DNA from: Myxococcales bacterium
GTDB lineage: Bacteria; Myxococcota; UBA796; SXON01
Reading direction: 5' to 3'
Assembly: GCA_009692585.1 (NCBI GenBank)
Contig: SHYX01000025.1
Span: 5,024-69,023 of the forward strand
Length of the DNA stretch: 64,000 nucleotides
Shown here: positions 1 through 9,665 of the stretch, piece by piece
How the letters are laid out: each line of letters begins with the position of its first letter
How positions within the stretch are numbered: position 1 is the first letter of the stretch
Program-made: the position numbers and the translations under genes
Notes under the pieces: generated by a model
What the model saw: the letters and a program-made list of their open reading frames with translations, nothing else
Database searches by the model: none
Told to the model about the DNA's origin: nothing

Positions 1-102
1 CTGGCGCTCTACGCCGAGGCCTGGGCCCTCGGCGGCGCCGAAGCCGGGTGGCGGACGGTGGTGTCCGCGCTGTTGCGCGACCCCGACGCGTGGACCTACT
101 GA
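1..102 (+). CDS. C-terminal end of an unidentified CDS cut by the window edge
   Basis: The first 33 codons in frame 1 run without a stop to a TGA at 100-102. They encode an ordinary-looking soluble C-terminus (…WRTVVSALLRDPDAWTY). The stop overlaps the ATG of the next gene in a TGATG junction, so the two genes are probably translationally coupled. DUF1501 genes are commonly paired with DUF1800 or DUF1592-type genes, so one of those families is a reasonable guess. Thirty-three residues are too few to assign it. Confidence 0.6.
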   Translation: MALYAEAWALGGAEAGWRTVVSALLRDPDAWTY

Positions 103-1358
103 TGTCGCTGAGTCGCCGGAGCCTGTTGGCGCTCGGTGCCGCGGGGCTGGCCCTGCCCCGGCGTGCGCTGGCGGGTGCGTCGTCCAAGCAGAAGTTGATC
201 CTGGTCTTCTGCCCGGGCGGATGGGACCCGGCCTTCGTATTCGCGCCGGTGTTCTCGGAGAGCGTCGACCGCGGTCCCGACGATGCCGCCGCCTTCGCGG
301 GCGACCTCGCCTACGTCGACAGCGAACGGCGGCCCTCCGTGCGCGGGTTCCTGGACAGCTGGGGGGCGCGCACGACCTTCATCAACGGGCTGCAGGTCCC
401 GTCGGTGGCCCATGACGTCTGCACCCGCTGGGCGATGACCGGCGACGCCCAGGCGCGCACGGATGATTGGGTCTCGGTGGTGGCCAGTCAGGCCGACCCC
501 TCGCTGTTGATGCCGAATGTCCACCTTTCGGGGCCGCTCTTTCCGATCCAGTACGGCACCGCCTCCGTCCGGGTGGGCCTGGCCGGACAGCTTCCCGGGC
601 TCTTGGACGGCAGCGCGCTCGGCCGCTCGGACCTGGTCGTCCAGGCACCGACGGCGGCGCTCGACGCCCTGGAGGAGCGGTATCTAAATGGTCGTGTCGC
701 CCGCTTCGCCGGCGGTGCCGGTCCGGGCGCCCCCACCCGGATCGCCGCCGCCGAGGTGCTGGCCCGGTCGCGAGCGAGTTCGCTCGTTGACGTCGCCGAT
801 CTGCTCAGCGACGTGGTCGTGGACGATCTGCCGAGCCAGCTGCGCGTCATCCGCGCCTGCCTCTCCGGGGGGCTCAGCCGCAGCGGCATCGTCGCGTTCG
901 GGCTCGGCGGCAACGGCGTGTGGGACACCCACTCGGCGAACGAGCTGCAGGGAGCGCTGTTCGAAGCGCTGTTCGCCGGCCTCGGCGGCCTGGTGGCCGA
1001 GCTGGCGGACCTCCCTGGTGAGGAGGCACCCACGTTGCTCGATGAGACCGTGATCGCCGTGCTCTCGGAGATGGGACGAACGCCTCGACTCACGCCGTCC
1101 GGCGGCAAGGATCACTGGACCTTCACCTCGGCGATGCTGGTCGGGGGGCGCGTCCGCGGGGGGCGCGCGATCGGCGCGTGGCAGGACGGCATGCAGGGCG
1201 GAGCGGTCGACCTGGCTTCGGGCGACGTCGACGCCACCGGCACGATGCTCTCGCCGTCCCATCTCGGCGCGACCCTCCTGTCGCTGATGGACATAGACCC
1301 GGCAGAATTCATCGATCCGGCGATCGCGACGGCCATCGAGGGGGCGATCGCCGGCTGA
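102..1358 (+). CDS. DUF1501 domain protein, Tat-type signal
   Basis: This is a 418-residue protein of the DUF1501 family, which is related to alkaline phosphatase/sulfatase folds and usually exported. The start at 102 is preferred over in-frame position 48. From 102 the protein begins MSLSRRSLLALGAAG, a twin-arginine-like signal with a cleavage site near ALA-GA at about residue 25, and the ATG overlaps the upstream stop. Family landmarks are an FCPGGWDPAF segment after the signal, LGGNGVWDTH mid-protein, and the C-terminal LSEMGRTPRL and GGKDHW motifs at about residues 325-345. The catalytic role of the family is not established. It is probably co-transcribed with the truncated gene upstream. 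Confidence 0.85.
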   Translation: MSLSRRSLLALGAAGLALPRRALAGASSKQKLILVFCPGGWDPAFVFAPVFSESVDRGPDDAAAFAGDLAYVDSERRPSVRGFLDSWGARTTFINGLQVPSVAHDVCTRWAMTGDAQARTDDWVSVVASQADPSLLMPNVHLSGPLFPIQYGTASVRVGLAGQLPGLLDGSALGRSDLVVQAPTAALDALEERYLNGRVARFAGGAGPGAPTRIAAAEVLARSRASSLVDVADLLSDVVVDDLPSQLRVIRACLSGGLSRSGIVAFGLGGNGVWDTHSANELQGALFEALFAGLGGLVAELADLPGEEAPTLLDETVIAVLSEMGRTPRLTPSGGKDHWTFTSAMLVGGRVRGGRAIGAWQDGMQGGAVDLASGDVDATGTMLSPSHLGATLLSLMDIDPAEFIDPAIATAIEGAIAG

Positions 1359-1379
1359 ACAGCTTCGCCGCCGCCGCCG

Positions 1380-3470
1380 TCAGGGCGGGCAGCCCACGCC
1401 GTCCAGCAGCATCACGTTGTTGTCCTCGTGACACTCGACCACCTGCTGGCCGCCGAGGCCGTCGTCATCCACGCGCACCAGCAGCACCCCCTCGGGGACC
1501 GCGCCGGTCGCGACGGTGAACTCCCACGGGGCGCCGGTGCCGCCGGACTCCACGACCGCGTCGCTGCGGATCGTCCATAGCGGCTCTTCGACCCCACCGA
1601 TGCGGGTGTACACCGTGACCGGAACCCCGGCGCGCATCGGGGCCATGCCGCCGTTGCCGAGCCGCACCTGCACCCCGATCTCCCCTTCCGGGCACTCGTC
1701 GTCGCACACCTGGATCGACGGGAGGGCGTCCGGCAGCGCGCCCCCGGCCGACGCCGAGAGATCGCCGCTGCGGAAGGTGTTGGAGAACGGCCAGTTCGGG
1801 ACGGCCGGGTAGGGCAGCCTCAGGTCGTCCTGCACGTTGGTAAGCGTCCACGCGTGTTGATTCCACACCTGCCGGTCGCCGAGCCACGGGTCGCCGCCCG
1901 AGCCCAGGACGTAGAGCCCGCCCCACTCATCGCCATGGTGGCCGCCTCCCTGCGGGACGACGATCTCGGTCTCGCCGTCCCCGTCGACATCCGCCGCGGT
2001 CGGCAGCTCATGCAGCGTGCGCGAGGTGTGCTGGTGATCCTCCAGCCGCACCGCCCCGGTCGCGCCGTCGAACACCCACAGCGTCACCTCGTCGGCGTAG
2101 AGCACCTCGGCGCGCCCGTCGCCATCGAAGTCGAACACGCTCGAGCCCGTCGCATGCGAGGACTCGTCGGTGCAGGGCTGGCTCCACAGCACGGTGCCGT
2201 CGACCTCGTACACGGCGTACACCTCCGCGTCGGCGACGCCCACCTCCGCGACACCGTCACCATCGAAGTCAGCGATAGTGGGCGGCCCGCCGTTTCCGGC
2301 GCCGACCAGCATCCATGTCGCGACCGGAGTGCAGTCATCCTCGTAGACGTGCACCTGGCCATCGCCCACGAGGATGAACTCGCCGAGCCCGTCCGCATCG
2401 AGGTCGGCGACCGCGGGGAAGCCGTCGGGATCGGCGTCGGGTATGCGACAACGCTCGGAGCCGTCGGCCTGGTAGACGATCCGGCCCGCGAGCACCTCGG
2501 GCGAGCCGTCCACGTCGAGGTCGATCGCCACCGGGTCGCTGCCGACCTCGGTGTACGCGGCGAACCGCGCGTCACTCTCCATCTGCCACAAGAGCGCGCC
2601 CTGGTAATCGAGCACCGCGTCCGCGACCAGGACCTCGCCGTACCCGTCGCCATCGAGGTCGGCCGCCGCGAGCAGGTGCCCCGCGCACTCCACCTCGTGC
2701 GCGGAGATCCACTGGACCGACCCGTCGGCGTGGAAGGCCGCGACCGAGCACCCCGCGCTGGGGCCGTCGGGCGGGTCCTCGGGCGGAGGTGGCCCGATCG
2801 GATCGTCGCCGCCGCTGTCGACCGGATCGCCGGGGGGACCTTCTTCGCCGGTGTCGCCACCGCCGTCGGGTGGGCCACCGCCGCCATGCCGGATCAGCCG
2901 TACCACGGTGGTGATCTCCGGAACGCCGTCGGCATCGAGGTCGGCGAGCACCGGGGTGGCGTAGCGGTAGGGGTGCGCCTCGATGTCGCCGACCGTGACC
3001 GTGGTAATGGCCAGTTCGGTGGTCCCGTCGACCCCGCGCAGGACCACCAGCAGGCCGAAGTGATCGGCGTTGTCGAGCCCGTTGTCGTCGGCGACCACCA
3101 CGATGTCCGGGTCGTCGTCGCGGTCGATGAGCCCGTCGCCGTTGTCGTCCGTGAGCTGCCCGACCAGCGGCGCGGTGACCACCTGCGTGTACTCGGGGGA
3201 CGTGCCGAAGGTGGTGAGCGCCCACTCGACGACCGGCAAGAGCGTGCCGGTCTTGGGCTCGCTGTCGCAGGACTCGTCCACGGGAGAGGTCGAGGGCAGG
3301 TCCGGTTGGCTGGGACAGACGACCGCGTCGGCGGTGTCACTCTCGCCGTCGGGCGAGAGCTCGTCGTCCGGGGGCACGGGCGTGGTGAGGTCGGCGCCGC
3401 CGTAGAGCGAATAGTCGCTGCACGCTGCAAGGATGACCAGCGCCATCCCCCCGGCGGAGCGAACCGACAC
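1380..3470 (-). CDS. Large FG-GAP/VCBS repeat lipoprotein
   Basis: The protein is predicted to be exported, lipid-anchored and beta-propeller-like. It carries many repeats of the type DxDGDG…E(I/V), for example DLDADGVPEI, DLDGDGYGEV, DFDGDGVAEV and DVDGDGETEI. These are the calcium-binding signatures of FG-GAP/VCBS propellers, and together they span most of the 696 residues. The C-terminal 100 residues resemble a CARDB-type adhesion module that ends in a Cys. The GTG at 3470 is chosen because it supplies an Arg before the hydrophobic stretch and lipobox LAAC. An ATG at 3446 would leave only nine residues before the Cys, and a GTG at 3494 is also possible. Ligand and function are unknown. Confidence 0.8.
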   Translation of the reverse strand: MSVRSAGGMALVILAACSDYSLYGGADLTTPVPPDDELSPDGESDTADAVVCPSQPDLPSTSPVDESCDSEPKTGTLLPVVEWALTTFGTSPEYTQVVTAPLVGQLTDDNGDGLIDRDDDPDIVVVADDNGLDNADHFGLLVVLRGVDGTTELAITTVTVGDIEAHPYRYATPVLADLDADGVPEITTVVRLIRHGGGGPPDGGGDTGEEGPPGDPVDSGGDDPIGPPPPEDPPDGPSAGCSVAAFHADGSVQWISAHEVECAGHLLAAADLDGDGYGEVLVADAVLDYQGALLWQMESDARFAAYTEVGSDPVAIDLDVDGSPEVLAGRIVYQADGSERCRIPDADPDGFPAVADLDADGLGEFILVGDGQVHVYEDDCTPVATWMLVGAGNGGPPTIADFDGDGVAEVGVADAEVYAVYEVDGTVLWSQPCTDESSHATGSSVFDFDGDGRAEVLYADEVTLWVFDGATGAVRLEDHQHTSRTLHELPTAADVDGDGETEIVVPQGGGHHGDEWGGLYVLGSGGDPWLGDRQVWNQHAWTLTNVQDDLRLPYPAVPNWPFSNTFRSGDLSASAGGALPDALPSIQVCDDECPEGEIGVQVRLGNGGMAPMRAGVPVTVYTRIGGVEEPLWTIRSDAVVESGGTGAPWEFTVATGAVPEGVLLVRVDDDGLGGQQVVECHEDNNVMLLDGVGCPP

Positions 3471-3538
3471 CAGTAGCGCTCGCGCGGGCGGCACGGGCGC
3501 AGCGTACCTCCACCTGGGGGGCTGCCGCAACCGGGCGG

Positions 3539-4804
3539 TCAGTTCCCCGAGGGCTCCGTGGTCGACCAGAACGTTCGCGGGAACAGGACGAGCACCGCGA
3601 CGATGCACGGGACGTGGTACCGGAAGGGCGTCGAGGGTGCCGCCAGGACGTTGGCGACCTCGTTGCCGAGGGCGACCAGGAACACGGTGATGCCCAGGGC
3701 GTCGCGCCGGCGCACCGCAAACAGCCCCAGGACGAGGGTGGCGACGCCCCACAAGAGCCCGTTGCCGCTCCATCGCACCGCCGCTCGCAGCGTGTGGGCG
3801 GCCTGCCAGAGCGGGCCGCGGCGGCGGCTCATCGGCAGGATGCGGGCGCGGTCCTTGCCCGACTCGTAGTAGGGTTCGAACGGCGTCGCGCTGAAGTATC
3901 GCGCCGCGACCTGCAGCCGATGCCGCGCCCATGCCCCCGGCCACGTGGTGACGACCCGCACCCATTCGCGCTTCAACTGCGTGTTCTGTTCGGACGAGGC
4001 GATGTCCCCGTGCCTCCACCCGGGGAGACCGCGAACATCGGAGGTGAGGTAACGGGCCGTCTTCGGCGTGTACCGCTTCTTGATCTCGGCGTAGTCGACG
4101 AGCTGGGCGTAGGGACCGGTGTCGTAGGCCTGCCGCGCCCCCAGGTAGACCCCCGCCACGTCGAAGATGAGGCTCGGCACGGCCGGATGACCATCCCCAA
4201 CGTCGAGCACCCGATCGACCAGCCGAGGCGTGGCGAGCGAGAGCCCGATCACGCCCATCGCCGTCGCGACCGCACGGCCGGGCGCGTGGCGCAGCGGCCA
4301 GGCCGCGAAGCCCGCCAGGGCCGGCACCATGGCGATGCTGTTGTGCCGGAAACAACACATCAGTGCGGTCACGATCGCCGCGAACCACGGCCGCCGTGCC
4401 GACAAGAGCGCGAGCGCCATCAGGAGCAGGGCCAGGCTCCAGGCATCCTTGAGCACCGAGGCGAGCTGGGCCCAGCCGAGCGGAAACAGGGCCAGCGCCA
4501 CGAAGGCCGCCCGAGCGCCGCGCGCACGCGGCACGGTGTCCGCGAGTCCCCAGAGTCCCAGGGCGGCGATCATCATCACGCTCGACAAGAGCGGCCCGGT
4601 GTTCCCCACCGACGCCACCGAGCGCCCGAGCAACCACGACAACAGGGCCGGGTGCGCGTTGGTGTACGCCCCCGCAGCCCCCTGCAGGTACTGGACGCGG
4701 GTGTCGGGGAGAATCTCCCCCGGCCAGGTGGCGAGCGTCCAAAACACCGCAGTCAGGGCAAGAATCACCGCCATCCAGCGGAGCCAGCGGGCGTGCGGCG
4801 TCAA
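3539..4804 (-). CDS. Polytopic membrane glycosyltransferase-like protein (GT-C type)
   Basis: This 421-residue integral membrane protein has roughly nine hydrophobic segments in its N-terminal two thirds and two or three more near the C-terminus. A large hydrophilic region separates them, at about residues 210-310. The first extracytoplasmic loop contains PGEILPDTRVQYLQG and a downstream NAHPALLSWLLG, the acidic-loop layout common in GT-C or dolichyl-phosphate-mannose-type transferases. No specific family is recognised, so the donor and acceptor are unknown. It lies 68 bp upstream of the VCBS lipoprotein on the same strand and may be co-transcribed with it. Confidence 0.6.
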   Translation of the reverse strand: MTPHARWLRWMAVILALTAVFWTLATWPGEILPDTRVQYLQGAAGAYTNAHPALLSWLLGRSVASVGNTGPLLSSVMMIAALGLWGLADTVPRARGARAAFVALALFPLGWAQLASVLKDAWSLALLLMALALLSARRPWFAAIVTALMCCFRHNSIAMVPALAGFAAWPLRHAPGRAVATAMGVIGLSLATPRLVDRVLDVGDGHPAVPSLIFDVAGVYLGARQAYDTGPYAQLVDYAEIKKRYTPKTARYLTSDVRGLPGWRHGDIASSEQNTQLKREWVRVVTTWPGAWARHRLQVAARYFSATPFEPYYESGKDRARILPMSRRRGPLWQAAHTLRAAVRWSGNGLLWGVATLVLGLFAVRRRDALGITVFLVALGNEVANVLAAPSTPFRYHVPCIVAVLVLFPRTFWSTTEPSGN

Positions 4805-4955
4805 GACCCCTCCCTACCCCTGCGCCCGGGGAGAGGCAACGGTAGCGCCCCGGGCGGGCGCCGGTGGGGAGCTGATCCGGGTGCGCGCCGACGGCGCCTG
4901 ACGGCCCGCCCGGTGCTGGCATCGGGGTGTTAGCCCGCGGAGGAACGAGGGTGCC
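4805..4955. promoter_or_regulatory. Divergent intergenic region with a 9-bp inverted repeat
   Basis: The region separates the minus-strand membrane protein from the plus-strand secreted-protein gene, so it must hold promoters for both. It contains a perfect inverted repeat, CGCCCGGGG at 4823-4831 and CCCCGGGCG at 4848-4856, with a 16-nt loop. A purine-rich ribosome-binding segment (GGAGGAACGAGG, 4939-4950) precedes the TTG at 4956. No convincing -35/-10 pair was found. The dyad could be an operator or an RNA hairpin. Confidence 0.3.
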
Positions 4956-5667
4956 TTGGTCCTGCTCTTGGTGCTGCGCGTATGCGCCGCCGAGCCGACG
5001 GCGCCGTTCGCGGAGCAGGGCGCGTTCCTCCACGTGGCGACAGTGCCGCTGATGACGATGCATTCGCCCTCCCCGGTGCAGCGGTCGATGGCGGCGCAGG
5101 CCTGGACCCCGGACCCCGCGGGGGGCATCTGGCTCACGCACGGGTACGGCGAGATCGGGCACCTCGGCCCCGACGGGCGCCTGGAGCGCGAGGCCTACCG
5201 CCATCTCCTCCTCAACACCATGGGCATCCTCGGACGGTTCGTGGTGGAGAGCGGCGCGCTCACCTACGTCGAGATCCCCTCCGGCCCGCGCAAGAGTGCG
5301 GACCTCATGGTGCGCCTCCGCGCCGGCGTCACCGGCACCGAGCGGTTCGCCGCTCTGTGCGGGCTCGGCTGGTGGGAGGCCGTGGAGGTCGAAGCCCGCG
5401 CCGCGGGCGACGAACTCTGGCGCACGCGGGCGCGCGGCAACTGGCCTTCTGGGCCAAGACGGGCCCCCGGGCATGGCCTACCTCGGGCCGGGTCGGATGG
5501 AGCAGCTCGACGCCGGCTTTCTCGCCGAGATCCAGGCCCAGATCGCCGCCCATCCGACGGAGCCGTGGCCAGCCTTCACGCGGGCGCTCCTCCTACACAG
5601 GCTCGGTCGCGCGGCCGAGGCCACCGTCGCACGGCTTCGGGCCGCCTCCACCCCCGCGCCGCGATAG
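4956..5667 (+). pseudogene. Secreted protein of unknown function, reading frame broken near 5425-5475
   Basis: The N-terminal part starts at a TTG at 4956, nine to ten bases after a strong ribosome-binding site. It has a signal peptide (MVLLLVLRVCAAEP) and reads convincingly as protein to about codon 160. The coding character then moves to the next frame: the segment MAYLGPGRMEQLDAGF… to a TAG at 5667 is normal protein (a helical repeat-like tail), while the original frame becomes Arg/Pro-rich nonsense. A net +1 change between 5425 and 5475 is needed to join the halves into about 235 residues. A short stretch in the third frame (QLAFWAKTG) also looks coding, so two small indels are possible. 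Either the gene is decayed or the sequence has an error there. Confidence 0.5.
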
Positions 5668-5692
5668 CCGCGCCGCCTCGCAGGGCACTCCG

Positions 5693-7315
5693 ATGGTGGA
5701 CTTCACCAACGTCACCAAACAATACGGCAAGCAGATCCTCTTCCTCGAAGCCTCCTTCAAGGTCAACCCGGGGGAGAAGATCGGTCTGGTGGGCCCCAAC
5801 GGCGCGGGCAAGACCACGGTCTTCCGGCTCATTCTCGGCGAAGAACGTGCGGACGAGGGCACGGTCGAGCGGCCCCGCCGCCTCACCATCGGCTACTTTC
5901 GCCAGGACTTCGCCGAATGGCGCGACCGCAGCGTGCTCGCCGAGACGATCGCGGGGGCGGGCGCGGTGGCCGAGGCCGGCGAGGAACTGGCCGTTCTGGA
6001 GGCGAAGCTCGAGGACATCGACGATCCGGACTACGACCGCATCCTGGAGCGCTACGGCGAGGCCCAGGCCCGGTACCAGGAGGGCGGCGGCTACGACCTC
6101 GAAGCGAGGGCGCGCGCGCTGCTCAGCGGGCTGGGGTTCTCCCAGACGGAGATGGACGGCAGGGTCGGCGCGCTGTCCGGCGGCTGGCGGATGCGCGTCC
6201 AGTTGGCGCGGTTGTTGTTGGCGCGGCCGGAGCTCCTCTTGTTGGACGAGCCGACCAACTACCTGGACATCGAGTCGATCGTCTGGTTGGAGGCCTGGCT
6301 TCGGGACTACCCGGGCGCGGTGCTGATGACCTGTCACGACCGCGACGTCATGAATCGCGTCGTCGGCAAGGTGCTGGAGATCGACGGCGGCCGCATCCGC
6401 TCCTACACCGGCGACTACGACGCATACGAGCGAGCGCGGACCCTCGACGCCGCCCAACGCGAGGCCGAGTTCCAGAAACAACAGGCGATGCTGGCCAAGG
6501 AAATCCGGTTCATCGAGCGCTTCAAGGCGCAGCCGAGCAAAGCCAGCCAGGTTCAGAGCCGCGCCAAGAAGCTGGAGAAGATCGAGCGCATCGAAGAGCC
6601 CCGCCGCTTCATCGAGCGCTCCTACGCCTTCGCCCGGCCCGAGCGCAGCGGCAACGACGTCATCGCGGTCAAGGCGGTCTCCAAGGGCTACGGCGGTCGA
6701 CGCATCCACCACGGGCTGGAGCTCATGGTGCGCCGCGGGGAGCGGTGGGCGATCATGGGGGCCAACGGCGCCGGAAAGACGACACTGCTCAAGATGATGG
6801 CCGGCGCGCTCGCCCCGGACGCCGGCGCGGTCACCATCGGCGCGAGTGTCAGTCTGGGCTATTTTGCGCAGCACCAGATGGAGACGCTCGACGGCGACCT
6901 CACCGTTTTTGAGGAGTTGCAGGCGCATGCGCCTCGCGAGGGGCAGGGGGTGCTGCGCAATCTCGCGGGCGCCTTCGGGTTTTCGGGCGACGACATCGAC
7001 AAGCCGATCCACGTGCTCTCGGGCGGCGAGAAGGCGCGGCTCGCCATGGCGAAGATGCTTTTCGACGCGCCGAACCTGATGGTACTGGACGAGCCGACCA
7101 ACCACCTGGACCTCGCGACCAAGCGGGCCCTGGTCAAGGCGCTCGACGGCTACGAGGGGACCCTGGTCTTCGTGTCACACGACCGCACCTTCTTACGAGC
7201 GCTCGCCACGCGCGTCCTGGAGCTGGGCCCTGAGGGGCCGCACCTGTACCCGGGAACCTACGACGAGTATGTCACTGCCGTCGGCCGCGAGGCACCCGGG
7301 CTGCGCCAGGAATAG
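5693..7315 (+). CDS. ABC-F family ATPase (YheS/Uup-like translation factor)
   Basis: The 540-residue protein has two ABC domains in one chain and no membrane segments, which defines ABC-F. Walker A motifs are GPNGAGKTT near residue 35 and GANGAGKTT near residue 360. Signature motifs are LSGGWRMRV and LSGGEKARLA, and the Walker B/linker segments are LLLLDEPTNYLD and LMVLDEPTNHLD. The inter-domain linker has IRFIERFKAQPSKASQVQSR, typical of the YheS/ABCF3 branch. Members act on ribosomes to relieve stalled or awkward translation; some give antibiotic protection. It starts 25 bp after the broken secreted-protein gene. The exact subfamily is inferred from the linker only. Confidence 0.9.
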   Translation: MVDFTNVTKQYGKQILFLEASFKVNPGEKIGLVGPNGAGKTTVFRLILGEERADEGTVERPRRLTIGYFRQDFAEWRDRSVLAETIAGAGAVAEAGEELAVLEAKLEDIDDPDYDRILERYGEAQARYQEGGGYDLEARARALLSGLGFSQTEMDGRVGALSGGWRMRVQLARLLLARPELLLLDEPTNYLDIESIVWLEAWLRDYPGAVLMTCHDRDVMNRVVGKVLEIDGGRIRSYTGDYDAYERARTLDAAQREAEFQKQQAMLAKEIRFIERFKAQPSKASQVQSRAKKLEKIERIEEPRRFIERSYAFARPERSGNDVIAVKAVSKGYGGRRIHHGLELMVRRGERWAIMGANGAGKTTLLKMMAGALAPDAGAVTIGASVSLGYFAQHQMETLDGDLTVFEELQAHAPREGQGVLRNLAGAFGFSGDDIDKPIHVLSGGEKARLAMAKMLFDAPNLMVLDEPTNHLDLATKRALVKALDGYEGTLVFVSHDRTFLRALATRVLELGPEGPHLYPGTYDEYVTAVGREAPGLRQE

Positions 7316-7337
7316 GGCCCGCCGCGGCGGCTGGGGC

Positions 7338-7913
7338 TCACCACAGCGAGCTGAGGGACCCCTCCCGGTCGAACTCGACCCGCACCGCGCCGCCGTCGGT
7401 GACCTCCACCGAGCGGTCTTCCGTTTGGCGCGCGCCGTGCAGACGCACCGAATGACGTCCCACGGGTAAGGTCACCAGTCGGGAGCCGGTGACCGTGGTC
7501 GGACGGCCCTCGTTGATGGTCACCGTCGCACCCGCAGGAACCACGAATTCGATCACGCCGAAGCCGCGGGGCACCACAACCACCTCGCCGGCCTCGGTGC
7601 GGACGGCGTGAAGGCCAAGGGACGGCGCAGCCGATGAGGCACGCTGGGCTTCGCTCACCAGGGGAGCGACCTCGGGCGCATCGTTCCGACCGCCCAACCG
7701 GTCGCTGACCAGGCCGCTGAGGCTCCACAACCCGACCAGCGTGGCCGCGCCCAGGACGGCGGGTGCCAGGCCGGCGGAGGCCAGCCAGGACCGCGTGACC
7801 GCGCGGCCGTCGGGCATCGAGCGTGGCGCTCGCCCGACGCCGCGCCGCGGGGATGCGGGCGGCAGAAGGCGCGCCGAAGGAGGAGTAGCCGCGGGCTCAA
7901 CGGGTGAGTGCAT
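7338..7913 (-). CDS. Single-pass membrane protein with PEGA-like C-terminal domain
   Basis: This 191-residue protein has a Pro/Arg-rich cytoplasmic N-terminus (about 45 residues) and one membrane helix, LAPAVLGAATLVGLWSLSGL, at about 50-70. An extracytoplasmic linker follows, and then a PEGA-like beta domain at about 130-190 (PAGATVTINEGRP…LPVGRHSVRL). PEGA domains are short surface or periplasmic beta modules common in myxobacteria. The ATG at 7913 is chosen as the first sensible start; the frame is open further upstream, but that part is antisense to gpmI. It is convergent with the ABC-F gene and divergent from gpmI. Confidence 0.6.
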   Translation of the reverse strand: MHSPVEPAATPPSARLLPPASPRRGVGRAPRSMPDGRAVTRSWLASAGLAPAVLGAATLVGLWSLSGLVSDRLGGRNDAPEVAPLVSEAQRASSAAPSLGLHAVRTEAGEVVVVPRGFGVIEFVVPAGATVTINEGRPTTVTGSRLVTLPVGRHSVRLHGARQTEDRSVEVTDGGAVRVEFDREGSLSSLW

Positions 7914-8084
7914 GGACGTCCTGCGGTACGGTGGGTACGAACCGCCATCCACTCGAATCCGCGATTCGATCGCGCCTGACCGACAGTTCACAAAGGCGCC
8001 CTGAATCGGCGTCCACCATCGCCGCGAGGCCCGGCACGCTACGTTCGCGGCCCGCTCGGAGCCGCCCTGCAAACGCCCCCCGTC

Positions 8085-9665
8085 GTGCTGTGCATCCTCG
8101 ACGGCGTGGGGTGGGGACGCCGCGACGACACCGATGCCGTCTACGTCGCCGCCACGCCGCGCCTCGACGAGCTGATGGCGACCTGCCCGTGGCGGCTGCT
8201 CACCGCCCACGGAACGGCGGTCGGGCTCCCCTCGGATGCGGACATGGGCAACAGCGAGGTCGGACACAACGCGATGGGGGCGGGGCGGATCATCCAGCAG
8301 GGCGCGTCCCTCGTCGAAGCGGCGATCGCGAGCCGGCGGCTGTTTTCGGGGCAGGCGTGGAAAGACCTCGTGGCCGCGCCGATCCTCCACCTGATCGGGC
8401 TCCTCTCGGACGGCGGCGTGCACAGCCATGTGGACCATCTTCGGGCCCTGGTGCGTGAGGCGGTGGCGGCCGGTGTCCGGCGCATCCGTGTTCATCTGCT
8501 CACCGACGGGCGCGATGTATCAGCGCGCTCGGCGCTGACCTGGATTGAGCCACTTGAAGCTGAGTTCATACAATACACAAACTCTGGGGCTGACGTATCG
8601 TTCGCCAGCGGCGGGGGGCGCATGCTCTTGACGATGGACCGCTACGAAGCCGACTGGGAGATGGTCGCCCGCGGCTGGCGTTGCCACGTTCATGGGCAGG
8701 GGCGGGGCTTCCCGTCCGCCTCGGCCGCCGTCCGGACCGCCTACGCGGAGAACCCCACGGTCGACGATCAGTGGCTCCCCGCCTTCGTGGTGACGCGGGA
8801 CGGCGACGCGGTGGGGCGCATCGGTGACGGCGATGCGGTCTGCTTTTTCAACTACCGCGGCGACCGGGCGATGGAGATCAGCCGGGCCTTCGAGGGTGGC
8901 ACCCAGTTCGATGCGTTCGATCGTGGCCGGGCGCCCCGTGTGACCTTTGCGGGCATGATGCAGTACGATGGAGATCTCGGGGTCCCGAAACGGTTCCTGG
9001 TCGAGCCACCCGCCATCGACCGCACTGTCGGCGAGCTCTTCGCGGCCGCCGGGGTCCGCACCTTCGCAGTGTCGGAGACGCAGAAATTCGGCCACGTCAC
9101 CTACTTCTTCAACGGCAACCGCAGCGCGCGCTTCGACGAGCAACTCGAAACCTACGAAGAGCTGCCCTCGGACAACGTCCCCTTCGATCAGCTCCCCGAG
9201 ATGCAGGCACGGGTGATCACCAGCCGGGCGGTACGCGCCATCCGCGACCGTACCGCCGATCATATAAGGCTGAACCTTGCGAATGGGGACATGGTCGGGC
9301 ACACCGGCAACTTTGCGGCGACGGTTCGAGCCGTGGAATGTATTGATACATGTGTCGGTATCCTGGCCGACGCCTGCCGCGTAGCCGGTGCGATTCTCCT
9401 CGTCACTGCGGACCATGGCAACGCCGACGAGATGTTCGAGCTCGACAGAGACGGAAACAAGCTGCTGCAACACGGGGTGGCCAGGCCTCGCACCAGCCAC
9501 TCACTCAACCCGGTTCCGTTCGTGCTGATGGACCCGACCGGGCGCTGGACACTCACGGAGCTGCCGGCCGCCGGCATCGCGAACATCGGCGCCACGCTGC
9601 TCGTGCTCCAGGGCATCGCCCCGCCGGCCGACTTCCTCCCCGCCCTGGTGCGCCATGTGGATTGA
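8085..9665 (+). CDS. gpmI: 2,3-bisphosphoglycerate-independent phosphoglycerate mutase
   Basis: The enzyme interconverts 3- and 2-phosphoglycerate in glycolysis and gluconeogenesis using two manganese ions. The N-terminal [10 protein letters not shown] contains the first metal-binding Asp. [16 protein letters not shown] at about residue 50 holds the phosphorylated Ser, and [10 protein letters not shown] near the C-terminus gives further metal ligands. Length (526) matches the family. The start is uncertain: GTG at 8085 begins directly at the conserved core, and family members usually have a few more residues. An in-frame CTG at 8067 would supply LQTPPVV before it. The gene overlaps the following aldolase gene by 11 bp. 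Confidence 0.92.
   Translation: MLCILDGVGWGRRDDTDAVYVAATPRLDELMATCPWRLLTAHGTAVGLPSDADMGNSEVGHNAMGAGRIIQQGASLVEAAIASRRLFSGQAWKDLVAAPILHLIGLLSDGGVHSHVDHLRALVREAVAAGVRRIRVHLLTDGRDVSARSALTWIEPLEAEFIQYTNSGADVSFASGGGRMLLTMDRYEADWEMVARGWRCHVHGQGRGFPSASAAVRTAYAENPTVDDQWLPAFVVTRDGDAVGRIGDGDAVCFFNYRGDRAMEISRAFEGGTQFDAFDRGRAPRVTFAGMMQYDGDLGVPKRFLVEPPAIDRTVGELFAAAGVRTFAVSETQKFGHVTYFFNGNRSARFDEQLETYEELPSDNVPFDQLPEMQARVITSRAVRAIRDRTADHIRLNLANGDMVGHTGNFAATVRAVECIDTCVGILADACRVAGAILLVTADHGNADEMFELDRDGNKLLQHGVARPRTSHSLNPVPFVLMDPTGRWTLTELPAAGIANIGATLLVLQGIAPPADFLPALVRHVD

Noticed and set aside
1854..3476. A 540-codon plus-strand open frame antisense to the VCBS lipoprotein
   Set aside because: Its sequence is an Arg/Val/Asp-rich mirror of the Asp-Gly repeats, has no domain, no start context and no signal. 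The minus strand has real repeats and a lipobox.
4823..4856. Inverted repeat as a Rho-independent terminator
   Set aside because: It has no T-run on either side and lies between two divergent gene starts, where no terminator is needed.
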